Source: an uncultured bacterium (GTDB lineage Bacteria; Bacteroidota; Bacteroidia; Bacteroidales; Bacteroidaceae). From it: a DNA stretch of 44,563 bases. Both the position numbers and the translations under genes were made by a program. Each line of letters opens with the position of its first letter. Positions within the stretch are counted from its first letter, which is position 1. Of the stretch, positions 1 through 9,335 are shown piece after piece. The notes under the pieces are model-generated. The model saw nothing but the letters and a program-made list of their open reading frames with translations. It was not told where the DNA came from and did no database searches. The DNA lies in NCBI GenBank assembly GCA_945829115.1, contig CALZTP010000008.1, positions 1-44,563 of the forward strand, written 5' to 3'.

Positions 1-1506
1 TAAAAGATTCTTGTTGGCATCGAAAGTATGCACCTTTGATGGAGATAGGTCTTCTGTGTCTTCAATCTCGTAGCCAACAAGATTAGCCTGCCTGTAAAGC
101 GTATGTTCCAAGACGAACTTGGTAGCTTCCAAGCTCTTGAAAGGACCGATGTATTTTGCATCAAGCCCGTAAGTCTCTTCTCCGTCCTCTCTGCTTTCAC
201 AGGTAGTTCCATCGTTGAGTTCCTTGGTACAGAAGATTGATAACCCGCATGTATCTGCTGTCGATGAAGATATGGGCATGATAGACTCTCCGTCATGGAG
301 TCTGATTACTGGCCATTCCTCACAGAATAGTTCTGCAAACTTGTCGGGATTGTCCGTATGGATAGGGATTATGGCCTTAGGGTGAAGCAACCGAAAGAGA
401 TTGTTCATACTCCTTATGTCGCAGTGTCCGCTGGTATGTAGGTACTCATAACCACCTTCCAATGCTTTTGCCAAGGCTTCATTGTAGGCCCCTTTTCTCT
501 CATCAAGATAGCCTTGCCACATGGAGAGATATTTTTTCTTCTCGCCAGGGAGTTCGTTGATTAGTTTGTCAAACTTGGGGTTGGCGCGAGCTATCAGCAC
601 ATATCCTTTGTCCCTTATTGTTTCTACGAACTTGTCGTTAAAGGTAAAGTTATTCCCTTTCCTGAAGAGTGTCAATGGCTCATATTCCCCATATCGATAC
701 AATTTGGACTTACTCCACAGCGAATCGCTTTTTGCCACGATGTCCATCACCTGCTTCTGATAGGCATCTACAAAAAACGGCATACCAGCCCTTAATGCAG
801 CATGATAGAATGAAAACAAACGGTCGATATTCGTGGACGAGAGATAGACTATGTGCCCTATCTTCTGTGTAAGCGCGTTCTGAAATGTTTTTTGAAGCTC
901 CGCTTCGGTGCATGATGTTGCATCCGGACGTGACACATTGGTACCCTCGCAAACCACATAATCTACTTTCCCCACATATTGTTCAAGCATTTTTTTCAAT
1001 TTTTTGCTCCTGAAACCATGGGTGCGGAAATCGCCTGTATGGAATATGCTTACACCATCTGCTTCTATCTTGAAAGCATAGGCATCAAAGGCAGAATGAT
1101 CAATTGTGACGGGCATCACATTGAAAGGACCAATAGAAAACAACTGACCAGGACTAAACTCCCTTGAGGTGTTCAATCGCTCTATAACCATATTCTGGTT
1201 CTCATCCACATAAGACAGATGCTCAGAAAGAGCCAGTTGTATATCTCTTCCAAGTTTGCCTATATATAAGGGAAGTTCCTTGGGTAATTCCTTAATGCAA
1301 CCTATATGATCACCATGATAATGAGTGATGAGCAGCGCACTCTTAGATACGTCGCCCTTTGTTAATCCATCAATATCTAATGGCTTCGATTTCGGAGATC
1401 CAGGCAGTTGCTCTCCATAATCAACGAAGAGTTTCCAGCCTTCATGCTCATACTCTGTGACGCAACCGCCAATTTGGTCAGTGCCACGATGGATTGTAAT
1501 CTTCAT
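1..1506 (-). CDS. RNase J-like beta-CASP metallo-beta-lactamase (partial, runs off left edge)
   Basis: Open frame from ATG at 1506 to base 1 with no stop, so the C-terminus lies outside the window (502 codons seen). Residues 61-68 read THYHGDHI, the HxHxDH zinc motif of metallo-beta-lactamases. HTGDFR near residue 155 supplies the bridging aspartate. Further on, HTSGHCD (about 365) and IPIHTDN (about 385) match the C-terminal histidine motifs of the beta-CASP branch that cuts nucleic acid (RNase J, CPSF73), rather than small-molecule lactamases. No signal peptide, so cytoplasmic. Its ATG overlaps the TGA of the upstream PD-(D/E)XK gene (ATGA), implying translational coupling. Expected activity is metal-dependent RNA or DNA hydrolysis. 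It is too divergent to call housekeeping RNase J, and the pairing suggests an accessory role. Confidence 0.8.
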   Translation of the reverse strand, partial: MKITIHRGTDQIGGCVTEYEHEGWKLFVDYGEQLPGSPKSKPLDIDGLTKGDVSKSALLITHYHGDHIGCIKELPKELPLYIGKLGRDIQLALSEHLSYVDENQNMVIERLNTSREFSPGQLFSIGPFNVMPVTIDHSAFDAYAFKIEADGVSIFHTGDFRTHGFRSKKLKKMLEQYVGKVDYVVCEGTNVSRPDATSCTEAELQKTFQNALTQKIGHIVYLSSTNIDRLFSFYHAALRAGMPFFVDAYQKQVMDIVAKSDSLWSKSKLYRYGEYEPLTLFRKGNNFTFNDKFVETIRDKGYVLIARANPKFDKLINELPGEKKKYLSMWQGYLDERKGAYNEALAKALEGGYEYLHTSGHCDIRSMNNLFRLLHPKAIIPIHTDNPDKFAELFCEEWPVIRLHDGESIMPISSSTADTCGLSIFCTKELNDGTTCESREDGEETYGLDAKYIGPFKSLEATKFVLEHTLYRQANLVGYEIEDTEDLSPSKVHTFDANKNLL

Positions 1507-2420
1507 TTCTCTATTTTTTTATGTTTGAATGATATATTTTTATATTTCCAACGCGGAGAATCGTTAATAAAATCTATTAGTTCATCCGATAAGAGCGAGT
1601 GAAGATTGTCTGCAAGGAAAATGGATTCTATCTTATTAATACTTCCTTTTTCATAAACTTCATGAAACTTCTTAAATCCACGTATATCACCTTTTACAGC
1701 TAATTTGACATCCTTACTTTCTTCTTCGTACATAATGCGATGAGATAAAATATCGTCCACTATGTTTGTGTAAAACATAAGCTCTGAGATTATTCCCAAA
1801 CAATCATTGTTTTCTGGTTTCTTTAATTCAAAAATAGACAGGCAATCATCCTTTATAGCCCAAATGTCTATTGCACTTTTTTGTCCTGTGGTATAATGAG
1901 TAGTTCGACTTACCTTTTCATGAAAAATTCCTACAGGGAACTGATGGTTGATGACATCATAATCCATGGAATGTTCCTCCACATACTTACATTCGAGCCA
2001 TCCCTCTGACCCTAGTGAATGCTTATCAGCACTAGCCGCTTCTTTTGTTCCGACATTGCAATAAAGCATTGTAGGGATTGCAGGAATAGGCTTTGCCGAA
2101 CGTGCCCAGGAGTATGTTTGGACAAACTTGGCAAGTCTATAAACGAATCTATTATAATGTAAAAAACCATCTTCTCCATTGGAGAAGTCGCGTTCCCAAT
2201 CTATTGTAATAGTCTCTATATATTCTTTTAGGTAATACCTAAGAGCAATAGCCCAACTCTCAAAAGCGGCCTCATTTTTTTGCAAATTAGCCTTTAGCCC
2301 TTTGTTCTTTACTAAAAGGGTGAGTTCTTTTTCATCCTTCTTATAGGTATATCCATAAGAAGATGGAAGTTCTGCATTTGGCATAACCTTCTTAAGTTCT
2401 TTAATCAATGCTTTGTCCAT
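1503..2420 (-). CDS. PD-(D/E)XK nuclease-like protein
   Basis: A 305-residue cytoplasmic protein that I do not recognise by name. Residues 185-200 carry the hallmark of the PD-(D/E)XK nuclease fold: D185 in AIDIW, then E198-L-K200 in FELK after a short hydrophobic strand, followed by E213 in a helix (ISELMFY). The region before this (residues 1-170) has no motif I can name. No signal peptide or membrane segment is visible. It is first in a two-gene unit whose last codon overlaps the start of the beta-CASP gene, so the two proteins are probably made together and may act on the same nucleic acid. Base composition is AT-rich relative to the core genes that follow. A restriction-like or defence role is inference from the pairing. 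Confidence 0.75.
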   Translation of the reverse strand: MDKALIKELKKVMPNAELPSSYGYTYKKDEKELTLLVKNKGLKANLQKNEAAFESWAIALRYYLKEYIETITIDWERDFSNGEDGFLHYNRFVYRLAKFVQTYSWARSAKPIPAIPTMLYCNVGTKEAASADKHSLGSEGWLECKYVEEHSMDYDVINHQFPVGIFHEKVSRTTHYTTGQKSAIDIWAIKDDCLSIFELKKPENNDCLGIISELMFYTNIVDDILSHRIMYEEESKDVKLAVKGDIRGFKKFHEVYEKGSINKIESIFLADNLHSLLSDELIDFINDSPRWKYKNISFKHKKIEK

Positions 2421-2848
2421 TTTTATTCATGTAAATTTGATTAATATTTAAGCTAGTCCAATTTATATTGATCACTATTGATATTTATTATATACGAATC
2501 AGCTTTGATAGCTAAACGGATATTTAATCATTTTTAACAAAAACAGACCAACAATTAACAATCCTCAAATTCAACTATCAAGTGCAAAGAAACTAAATCT
2601 TCCCATAAAAGCACTCTCCTGTAGTTGAGAAATTGAGTTTTTCTGAACAGGGGGACAGGCTCCGTTCACGATGATTTTTTATCCGCAGATGTTAGACAGC
2701 GGAAGGTTTCAGGAGGTTTCAGGAGGTTTCAGGTTTCAGGATTCAGGTTTCAAGTTTCAGAAGGTTTCAGGTTTCAGGATTCAGGATTCAAGGGGAAACA
2801 TATTGATTATGAAAATATGTCGCCCTTGGGCTCGTTACGTATGTCTAC
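2421..2848. other. intergenic region with heptamer repeat and GC hairpin
   Basis: No gene supported. The part next to the nuclease gene (2421-2600) is AT-rich and presumably holds its promoter, though I find no clear TAnnTTTG. A short GC-rich hairpin at about 2646-2668 has GAAC/GTTC outer arms and a G-run facing CTCC, and is followed by six T on the plus strand. A heptamer repeat occupies 2702-2793. The apparent frame across the repeat is simply repeat translation. Confidence 0.6.
2702..2793. repeat. degenerate heptamer array (GGTTTCA / GGATTCA)
   Basis: Eleven copies of a 7-base unit, mostly GGTTTCA with GGATTCA and AGTTTCA variants. They are head to tail with occasional 3-base GGA or GAA insertions. 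Both flanking genes are on the minus strand and end or start outside the array, so it is intergenic. Confidence 0.85.
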
Positions 2849-4432
2849 TTATTTATTTTTTTTCAATACGAGACGGTGGGTGATGCAAGAAGGTAGTTCT
2901 TCTTCGTAGTGGGTGACCATGATGAGAGTTTTGTTCTTCCTCTGGCAGAAGGTATTGATGATTTCACGCACCATCTGACGGTTCACGAGATCGAGACCGT
3001 GGAGAGGTTCATCGAGAATGAGCAACGCAGGGTCTTTTACAAATGCACGTGCAAGAAGAACAAGACGCTGTTCTCCGCTGGAGATATGCAGGAAGGTGCG
3101 GTTGGCAAGTTCACGGACGCCAAAGATATCCATCCAGAAGAGACACTGCTCACGTTGTGAAGGCTGTGGGCGTGTATAAAGACCGTTCATGTCAGATAAT
3201 CCAGAGGCTACAATGTCTATGCAGGGCACGTCTCTTTGAAATGCTCTGTGCATCTCTGGTGAGATATACCCGATATGCTTCTTTATATCCCATATGCTTT
3301 CCCCTTTTCCCCTTTGGTGTCCGAAGAGTGTGATATCGTTCGCATATGCTTGGGGGTTATCGGCACACACAATGCTTAAGAGAGTAGACTTTCCAGCTCC
3401 ATTTTCTCCAGACAGAGCCCAACACTCACCATTGTTGACAGATAGCGAGAGGTCTTTAAGGATTGTTCTCTCCCCGTAACGAATGTTCACGTTGCGGAAT
3501 GCTATTACCGGTTGCTGCTGTTCGTCTATTTCTGTTTCTTTCAGACTGTTTATGGCTTTTATCTTTGAGAGAGGCAGCACATGCTCTGGAATTGCATCAG
3601 CAGAGTTGCGGTAATCTTGCAGAGTTTGTTTCTCTCCTACGGTCATGTTCTCCACCTTCACAACGTGTGTTATGAAGTTCGGAATATCATCGCTCTTCGA
3701 CTGTACAAGGATAACGTTTATGGCAGTTTCAGAGGTTAGAACCTCGAGAAATTCGTGCAGCTGACGCCTTGCCTCGACATCGAGTCCGATGAAGGGATTG
3801 TCCATGATGAGCACACGAGGATTGCTGAGAAGAGTCTTTGTTAGTTGGAATTTTCTCAGCTCTCCACTTGAGAGAAGAATGATATGCTTGTCGAGTAAGG
3901 CTTCCAGATGGAAGATATCGTATAGTCTTCGGCGAACACGAGACAATTCCTCATGCATACGCTTCCTTGCCGCCTCCTCTTCTGCAAGCCGCACAGCTTT
4001 TTCCTCTTCAGACTCATCGCGAACGAGGAATCGGTCGTAGGTGGTCTTTCGAGTGAGATTGGTATCTGCAATGCGGAAAGCCTCTTCGAGGAGTTCTGAA
4101 ACGAGAGGTGTTTCATCGATATCGTTTTGATTCCACCGTTGCTGATGGTAGTAGGTGCCGTCTGTTGTTCCGTAAGAGTCGCGGAAGGTGATATATTTTA
4201 TATTGTCGCTGACCATGGTTGCGTAAGACGGAGAGAAGTCGTAGCGTACAGGGTTCATTGGCATGAGTGCGTGAGCACTTGTTATGATGTCTACGAGCAT
4301 GGACTTTCCTCCACCGTTTGGTCCAACGATGGCTATATGTTCATTGCTGAGGAGCTCGAAATCAACAGGAGCAGCCATTCGCCATGCAGGCATTCGGCAT
4401 ATTCCGTTATGAATACTGATGATCTTTTGCAT
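2849..4432 (-). CDS. duplicated ABC ATPase (ModF/PhrA-like)
   Basis: A 527-residue soluble protein with two ABC nucleotide-binding domains in one chain and no membrane segments. NBD1 has Walker A GPNGGGKS (37-44), signature LSSGE (187-191) and Walker B VLIMDN (207-212). NBD2 has Walker A SGENGAGKS (341-349), signature SSGE (451-454) and Walker B LLILDEP (470-476). NBD1 ends its Walker B in Asn where the catalytic Glu normally stands, so that site is probably hydrolysis-poor. Two fused NBDs without permease resemble ModF/PhrA proteins, often annotated as molybdate ABC ATPases but without proven transport partners. No permease is adjacent. I start it at ATG 4432 rather than the in-frame TTG five codons earlier. 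ruvC ends about 70 bases upstream and may be cotranscribed. Confidence 0.85.
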   Translation of the reverse strand: MQKIISIHNGICRMPAWRMAAPVDFELLSNEHIAIVGPNGGGKSMLVDIITSAHALMPMNPVRYDFSPSYATMVSDNIKYITFRDSYGTTDGTYYHQQRWNQNDIDETPLVSELLEEAFRIADTNLTRKTTYDRFLVRDESEEEKAVRLAEEEAARKRMHEELSRVRRRLYDIFHLEALLDKHIILLSSGELRKFQLTKTLLSNPRVLIMDNPFIGLDVEARRQLHEFLEVLTSETAINVILVQSKSDDIPNFITHVVKVENMTVGEKQTLQDYRNSADAIPEHVLPLSKIKAINSLKETEIDEQQQPVIAFRNVNIRYGERTILKDLSLSVNNGECWALSGENGAGKSTLLSIVCADNPQAYANDITLFGHQRGKGESIWDIKKHIGYISPEMHRAFQRDVPCIDIVASGLSDMNGLYTRPQPSQREQCLFWMDIFGVRELANRTFLHISSGEQRLVLLARAFVKDPALLILDEPLHGLDLVNRQMVREIINTFCQRKNKTLIMVTHYEEELPSCITHRLVLKKNK

Positions 4433-4502
4433 AAGGCAATAGAGCAAAAAAGGAGTTATTTGTTACGAAAAAAGTAGAGAGAAACAGAAATGCAACTATT
4501 CC

Positions 4503-5147
4503 CTATTTTTTCCCATTATTAAAAGGAGAAGAAGGTGTTTTCTTTCCTGCATCGGCAGAGTCCTGCCTAAGAGACGTTCTCGCCTTGTTTCTCAGTGCGA
4601 AATCCTTCCAAGAGCCATAGTGCTTATCGGTTGAAACAGGCGTTCCCATCTGAATGAAATGACAGTAGGCAGCAGCAAGAGCATCTGTTGCGTCCATGAA
4701 AGCAGGCATTTCAGTATCGTTGAACTTCAGCATACGTTGTAGCATTCCTGCCACCTGCTCCTTTGATGCAGCCCCATTTCCCGTAAGAGCCATTTTTATT
4801 TTCAGAGGAGCATATTCATGAATAGGAATGTCTCGCTGTATGGCAGCAGCGATGGCGACCCCCTGTGCCCGTCCCAGTTTCAGCATCGACTGAACGTTTT
4901 TCCCAAAGAAAGGAGCCTCGATAGCCATTTCGTCTGGCAGGTATTCTTCTATGATTCCCGTCACCCGATTGAAGATATGTCCGAGTCTCAGGTAAGGGTC
5001 GGTCATTTTTCTCATGTCTATCCCCCCTAATGCCACCATTTCCGCCTTGTTTCCTATTACCCTGAGTACTCCGTATCCCATTACGTTCGTACCGGGGTCG
5101 ATGCCGAGGATTATTTTCTCTGGCTTTGCTTTTACGGTTGCAGGCAT
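4503..5147 (-). CDS. ruvC: crossover junction endodeoxyribonuclease RuvC
   Basis: RuvC resolves Holliday junctions with RuvAB during recombinational repair by symmetric nicking. The 214-residue protein has the RNase H-like acidic residues in order: GIDPGT near residue 15, [13 protein letters not shown] (catalytic Glu, conserved substrate loop), and [12 protein letters not shown] near the end of the domain. It is longer than the E. coli enzyme (173 residues) by an N-terminal extension and a basic, serine-rich tail of about 40 residues. Its ATG shares one base with the TAA of the upstream MBL hydrolase gene, so the two are coupled. Confidence 0.95.
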   Translation of the reverse strand: MPATVKAKPEKIILGIDPGTNVMGYGVLRVIGNKAEMVALGGIDMRKMTDPYLRLGHIFNRVTGIIEEYLPDEMAIEAPFFGKNVQSMLKLGRAQGVAIAAAIQRDIPIHEYAPLKIKMALTGNGAASKEQVAGMLQRMLKFNDTEMPAFMDATDALAAAYCHFIQMGTPVSTDKHYGSWKDFALRNKARTSLRQDSADAGKKTPSSPFNNGKK

Positions 5148-5785
5148 TATCTGTCTAAGTAAGGATTGTGGGCCAGTTCGAAGCCGATGGTTGTTGTTGG
5201 TCCGTGTCCTGGGAATACCTTCACATCGTCAGGGAGCTGACAGAGGTATCGCAGGCTGTTGATAATCATGAACATAGAGCCACCGGGAAGGTCTGTTCTC
5301 CCGATTGACTGCCGGAAGAGAGTGTCTCCAGAGAACATCACTCGTTCATCTTCACAATAGAACACCAGTCCGCCCATGGTATGCCCTGGGCTTGCAATAC
5401 ATTTCAGGCTGTGAGAACCGAAGTAGATGGTATCATTACCGTTGAGGAGGGTGCCGATCTCGGGCGACTCTTTCGTGATGAATCCGAACATATCCCCCTG
5501 CTTTGTCATATCGCGAAGGAGTTGCTCGTCGGAACGGTGTATCTCCACTTTCAGCCCATACTCCTTTCCTATGGCTTTTGCGCCCCAGTTATGGTCGAAG
5601 TGCCCATGTGTGGCAAGGAGATGCACTGGTTTCAGTCCTTCAGACTTAATGTATTCTTTTATCTCTTCCTGTTCTTCGTTAGCCCATGCACCACAGTCGA
5701 TTATGACACATTCTTTTGTTTCGTCACTTACGACATAGCAGTTTTCTTGCAGTGGGTTAACGGTAAAGTCTTTTATTGTCAACAT
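5147..5785 (-). CDS. MBL-fold metallo-hydrolase (glyoxalase II-like)
   Basis: A 212-residue soluble hydrolase. It shows the HxHxDH motif in [11 protein letters not shown], then [15 protein letters not shown] (bridging Asp) and FPGHGPTT, the full metal-ligand set of the glyoxalase II/YcbL group. These hydrolyse thioesters such as S-lactoylglutathione or related substrates; the physiological substrate here is unknown. It lacks the C-terminal domain of classical GloB, as in the short YcbL type. It overlaps ruvC by one base and lies about 75 bases downstream of the Bat operon. Confidence 0.85.
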   Translation of the reverse strand: MLTIKDFTVNPLQENCYVVSDETKECVIIDCGAWANEEQEEIKEYIKSEGLKPVHLLATHGHFDHNWGAKAIGKEYGLKVEIHRSDEQLLRDMTKQGDMFGFITKESPEIGTLLNGNDTIYFGSHSLKCIASPGHTMGGLVFYCEDERVMFSGDTLFRQSIGRTDLPGGSMFMIINSLRYLCQLPDDVKVFPGHGPTTTIGFELAHNPYLDR

Positions 5786-5860
5786 TATTATATCTGTTTA
5801 GAAAGGAGGTGAGTTTCAATCTTATTTCCCCACCTAAAAGAGCATTTCTACTCGGTTTGT

Positions 5861-8485
5861 TTATTTCTTGTTTGAAAGCGTTATGCGCTCGATACCATCT
5901 GTGGTTATCCATCCCTCAGTGCCGTCATCGAGAACCACCTCATACCATCCGCTTACGGTTTCGTCAACAATGGTGAGACGAGTTCCCTCATGCACGATGG
6001 TTTCGTCTACCGCCTTCAGCTCTGGCGACCGCTTTACGTTGCATACTGATTTCACTATTACGGCAGTTCTGTTGTCTTTCAGGTCAGAATACTGAGAGTA
6101 TGCACAGACATTGCTGACGATGAAAATCAGGATGCAGAGTATTCCGCCATAGAATCCTATCTGCCGGAGGAGGACGGTCTCCACGAAAAGGTATGTGAGC
6201 ACGCATAGAATCACGAGAATGAGCGACACAATGGCAATTGTTGCCCATGTGTTCGTGTTGAAGAGGTTCACGAAGGTTTGCCATCCAGCAATGATGAATG
6301 TCTCCTGCCGTGGCTGCATCTTATCGATTGTCTTTGTTCTTGCCACGGAAAGGTTGTGACGAATGTCAGGGTCGGCAGGAGATAGCTTAGCTGCTTTTTC
6401 GTAGGCTATGATTGCCTGTGGGATGTTATCTGAGCGGAAGTATGCATTTCCGAGGTTGTAGTAGATTTCTGCAGATGGTGTTTTCTGCAGTAGCTGCTCG
6501 TAAGTGCGTATTGCTAACTGATAGTTTCCCTTTGAATAGGCTTCATCTGCTGCCTGTTTCGTGTTACAGTATGCAGGAGAGACCATTAGGAATGCGATGA
6601 GAGTCAGGAAGAGAGAGAATGTCTTTCCAATGCAGTTATACTGCGGTTCGCGATGCCCTCCAGATGTTTTTTTGTTATTGCTCTTTCCTTTTAGGAAATC
6701 GTCGATATTTGTAATTCCCTTCATAGCCTTTTCGTAGACATTGTTCATTTTGCCATGCACTTCTCCTGGAGCATAACGAGCATATTCGCACTCATCGATG
6801 GCGGTCACGAAGGTGTCAATAATCTCCTGATTGACGTTATGAGAGAGAAGACGCTCGGTGATGTTCTCACGAGAGAGTTCAGAGACAGCGATGTTCATCT
6901 TGTCGCTGACATACCCCCAAAGAGCACGCAACACCTCATCGTAGAACTCGTCGTACTTCTCCTCCTTCATGAGTCGTGCCGCCTTTTTCAGACGCTTTGT
7001 AGCCACCTTATTTGCTTTCTTTCCCCTCTTGCCCACGATATCGGCGTTTGCTATGGCACGTTTTCGGAATACAACAATCAGTACAACGAAGATAATGATT
7101 ATTGCTGCAATGATGGTGTTGTAGAGAGTTGTTGCGAAGAAGATATCTTTTTCAAGAGTCTTACTGTCTGAGAGCTTAATGCCGTGAATATCAGCATCTT
7201 TCTCTGTGAAGTCAGAAACGGTTGTTGTGGTTGCTTTTCCCGGAGTTACGTTTATGGTCAGCGGCTGAGTCTTTACTGTTTTGTAGGCATTGCTGCTGAT
7301 GTCATAGTATGTGAACTCGATAGGCGGAATGGTGTGTGTGCCCTGATTTCGAGGCACAAAGAGGAAGTCGTAGATCATGTTTCCCTCTAATCCGTTATCG
7401 GTCAGCTTTGTCTTGTCGGTTGTCTTCGGGTCGTATTTATCGAAATCTTTCGGGAAGTTTATCACTGGTTGGCGTATAAGCTTCATGTTTCCAACCCCAG
7501 AGACCACAACGCGAAGAGTGGCAGCCTCATTGGCAGGTATATCCTCTTTATCAATAGATGCCGAGATGGAGAATTTTCCCACTCCCCCAGAGAACCCAGC
7601 AGGTCTTGTAGGCAATGGCAGAACATTTATGGTCAGTGCTGGCGCGACAATGTCTTTTCTCACCTCAATATACCCTGAGCCACCATTGAAGAAAGCCTCA
7701 AATGGGTCAACGTTTCTATTTTCCTGAACAACAGTGCCCTTGAAGGTGATGGATGGGATTTCGAGTTTTCCCGTCATCTGTGGGTACATGACGTATTTAT
7801 TGCTGGTTACGCAACGGTATGGTCTGCCGTTGATTGTTTCAACGTGGAAAGACTTCTGCTTTGGGAGTTCCACTTCTTGTGTGTGGAAGCCTTTCAAGTC
7901 TGGCATTTTTCCTTCTAATTGAGTCACTTCCACCTGTGTATAGAGCTTATATGTAAGCACAATAGGCTCCTGCTCGTGTACCTTTGTCTTGTTGGCAGAA
8001 ACCTTTATGAAGAGCTCTGAAGAACTGATTGGGCTTCCTGCTTGCTTAATGTTTCTGCTGGAATGGTTTCCCGTGTTCTGTGAACTGCTACTGCTGCTCT
8101 GTGGTTGGCCCGATACCTTCACCTTTGCGTGAGGAGAAGAGACACGCTTCCCTCCAACCTCTGCTGTTGCAGCAGGGATTGTGTAGCTACCCGGTTTTTC
8201 TGCATACACGATATACGTGTATGTTATTGACGAAGAACTTGAGGCATGTCCGTTGATCATCTGGAAGCTGGACTGTGAACTCATGCTTGGCCCCATAAGA
8301 ACCTGCAGTCCCTCAGGGAATTCCCCTCCTCGGAATCCTTTTACGTCCTGAGTCTGTATGGTGTATTTTACTCGGAACTGTTCTCCGGTGTTGACTTCTT
8401 GCGGTGCAGAAATACTGATTGATTGTGCCCAGGAATAGAGGGTACAAACAAAGAGTAATGCCATTATGTGAAAAAACTTCCTCAT
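5861..8485 (-). CDS. batD: fused BatD-BatE aerotolerance protein
   Basis: An 874-residue envelope protein combining two Bat proteins. A signal peptide (1-20, ending YSWAQ) precedes a BatD-type region of periplasmic beta domains (about 20-415). It includes a Ser-rich linker at 125-140. One membrane helix (453-473) and a basic cytoplasmic helical domain (474-615) follow. Residues 620-639 then form a second signal-peptide-like hydrophobic stretch. Next come TPR repeats (about 640-725), two more membrane helices (about 750-797) and a bacterial SH3-like domain at the C-terminus: this second half is BatE. BatD and BatE are often separate genes. The retained signal-like segment marks the join and would put the TPRs back in the periplasm. 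Last gene of the Bat operon. Confidence 0.88.
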   Translation of the reverse strand: MRKFFHIMALLFVCTLYSWAQSISISAPQEVNTGEQFRVKYTIQTQDVKGFRGGEFPEGLQVLMGPSMSSQSSFQMINGHASSSSSITYTYIVYAEKPGSYTIPAATAEVGGKRVSSPHAKVKVSGQPQSSSSSSQNTGNHSSRNIKQAGSPISSSELFIKVSANKTKVHEQEPIVLTYKLYTQVEVTQLEGKMPDLKGFHTQEVELPKQKSFHVETINGRPYRCVTSNKYVMYPQMTGKLEIPSITFKGTVVQENRNVDPFEAFFNGGSGYIEVRKDIVAPALTINVLPLPTRPAGFSGGVGKFSISASIDKEDIPANEAATLRVVVSGVGNMKLIRQPVINFPKDFDKYDPKTTDKTKLTDNGLEGNMIYDFLFVPRNQGTHTIPPIEFTYYDISSNAYKTVKTQPLTINVTPGKATTTTVSDFTEKDADIHGIKLSDSKTLEKDIFFATTLYNTIIAAIIIIFVVLIVVFRKRAIANADIVGKRGKKANKVATKRLKKAARLMKEEKYDEFYDEVLRALWGYVSDKMNIAVSELSRENITERLLSHNVNQEIIDTFVTAIDECEYARYAPGEVHGKMNNVYEKAMKGITNIDDFLKGKSNNKKTSGGHREPQYNCIGKTFSLFLTLIAFLMVSPAYCNTKQAADEAYSKGNYQLAIRTYEQLLQKTPSAEIYYNLGNAYFRSDNIPQAIIAYEKAAKLSPADPDIRHNLSVARTKTIDKMQPRQETFIIAGWQTFVNLFNTNTWATIAIVSLILVILCVLTYLFVETVLLRQIGFYGGILCILIFIVSNVCAYSQYSDLKDNRTAVIVKSVCNVKRSPELKAVDETIVHEGTRLTIVDETVSGWYEVVLDDGTEGWITTDGIERITLSNKK

Positions 8486-8612
8486 GAGTTGAATTTTCGT
8501 TTATGAGTTCAGGGTGTTGGGAATAGATTGTTGTTGTTGTCTTTTTGCTATGGGAATCAAGCGATTCTCAGTGAATGAAGAGTGACGGTAGAAAAATGAA
8601 TGGAGAGAACCT

Positions 8613-9296
8613 TTACCAGTTTTTCTGATGCCTGCTTTGGCGAGGCTTCTTCTGGTCTTTCTTGAGACGTTCCATAGTAGATTTCTCTTGCTGGATAGCT
8701 GCATTGAGAAGTTGCTCAGCATTGTCTTTGCTCATTTTCTCCTCCTGCTGTTGCTGGTCTTGCTGCTGTTCCTTCTTCTTTTGCTTTTGCTGGTCTTTAT
8801 TGTCTTTTTGTTCTTTTTTCTGGTCTTTCTGGTCGTTGCCGTCACCGTTCTGCTTCTGTGGCTGGTCTTTCATCTGTTTCATGCAGAGAGCGAGGTTGTA
8901 GCGAGTTTCGTTGTCCTTCGGATTATTTCGAAGCGACTCCTTATAAGCCTCCACAGCCTCTTTGAAGAGTTTTTTCTGCTGGCAGATGACACCGATGTTA
9001 TGGTATGCCTGAGCACGCCTGAGAGGTTCGCTTTGCAGTTTAGCACTATTCTCGAAGCATTGTACGGCAAGTGAGTCTTTTTGTTGTGCCATGAGTGCGC
9101 AGCCGAGGTTATAGAGAGCTTCTGGGTTTTTCTGGTTAGCAGAAACCGCTTTTCTGTATGTTCCCTCTGCCTTTTCGTATTGCTCGGTACGGTATTGTCT
9201 GTTTCCTTGTCTGATTAACTGCCTATCGGTTTGTGCGATTGACAAGAGAGGGAAGAGGGAGAAAAGTATAATGATTAGATATTGATTCCGTTTCAT
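8613..9296 (-). CDS. batC: BatC, TPR aerotolerance protein
   Basis: A 227-residue exported or membrane-anchored TPR protein. An N-terminal hydrophobic signal (about residues 5-22, ending SIAQ) is followed by three TPR units with YNLG and YHNIG signatures. A highly charged Lys/Gln-rich tail takes up much of the C-terminal third and is low complexity. TPRs mediate binding, presumably to BatA/BatB or the fused BatD-BatE. I start it at ATG 9296 rather than the TTG four codons upstream because the signal peptide begins there. It lies 39 bases downstream of batB. Confidence 0.88.
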   Translation of the reverse strand: MKRNQYLIIILFSLFPLLSIAQTDRQLIRQGNRQYRTEQYEKAEGTYRKAVSANQKNPEALYNLGCALMAQQKDSLAVQCFENSAKLQSEPLRRAQAYHNIGVICQQKKLFKEAVEAYKESLRNNPKDNETRYNLALCMKQMKDQPQKQNGDGNDQKDQKKEQKDNKDQQKQKKKEQQQDQQQQEEKMSKDNAEQLLNAAIQQEKSTMERLKKDQKKPRQSRHQKNW

Positions 9297-9335
9297 GATT
9301 TTATTCAAATGACATTGTCGTTGGGGTGTGACAAG

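Noticed and set aside
2671..2883. Small plus-strand frame across the heptamer repeat
   Set aside because: The product is translation of the repeat and it overlaps the end of the ABC ATPase gene; no ribosome-binding or promoter signal.
8628..9074. Leu/Val-rich frame opposite batC that looks like a membrane protein
   Set aside because: It is the complement of the Lys/Gln-rich tail of BatC; the hydrophobicity is an artefact of reading that tract backwards.
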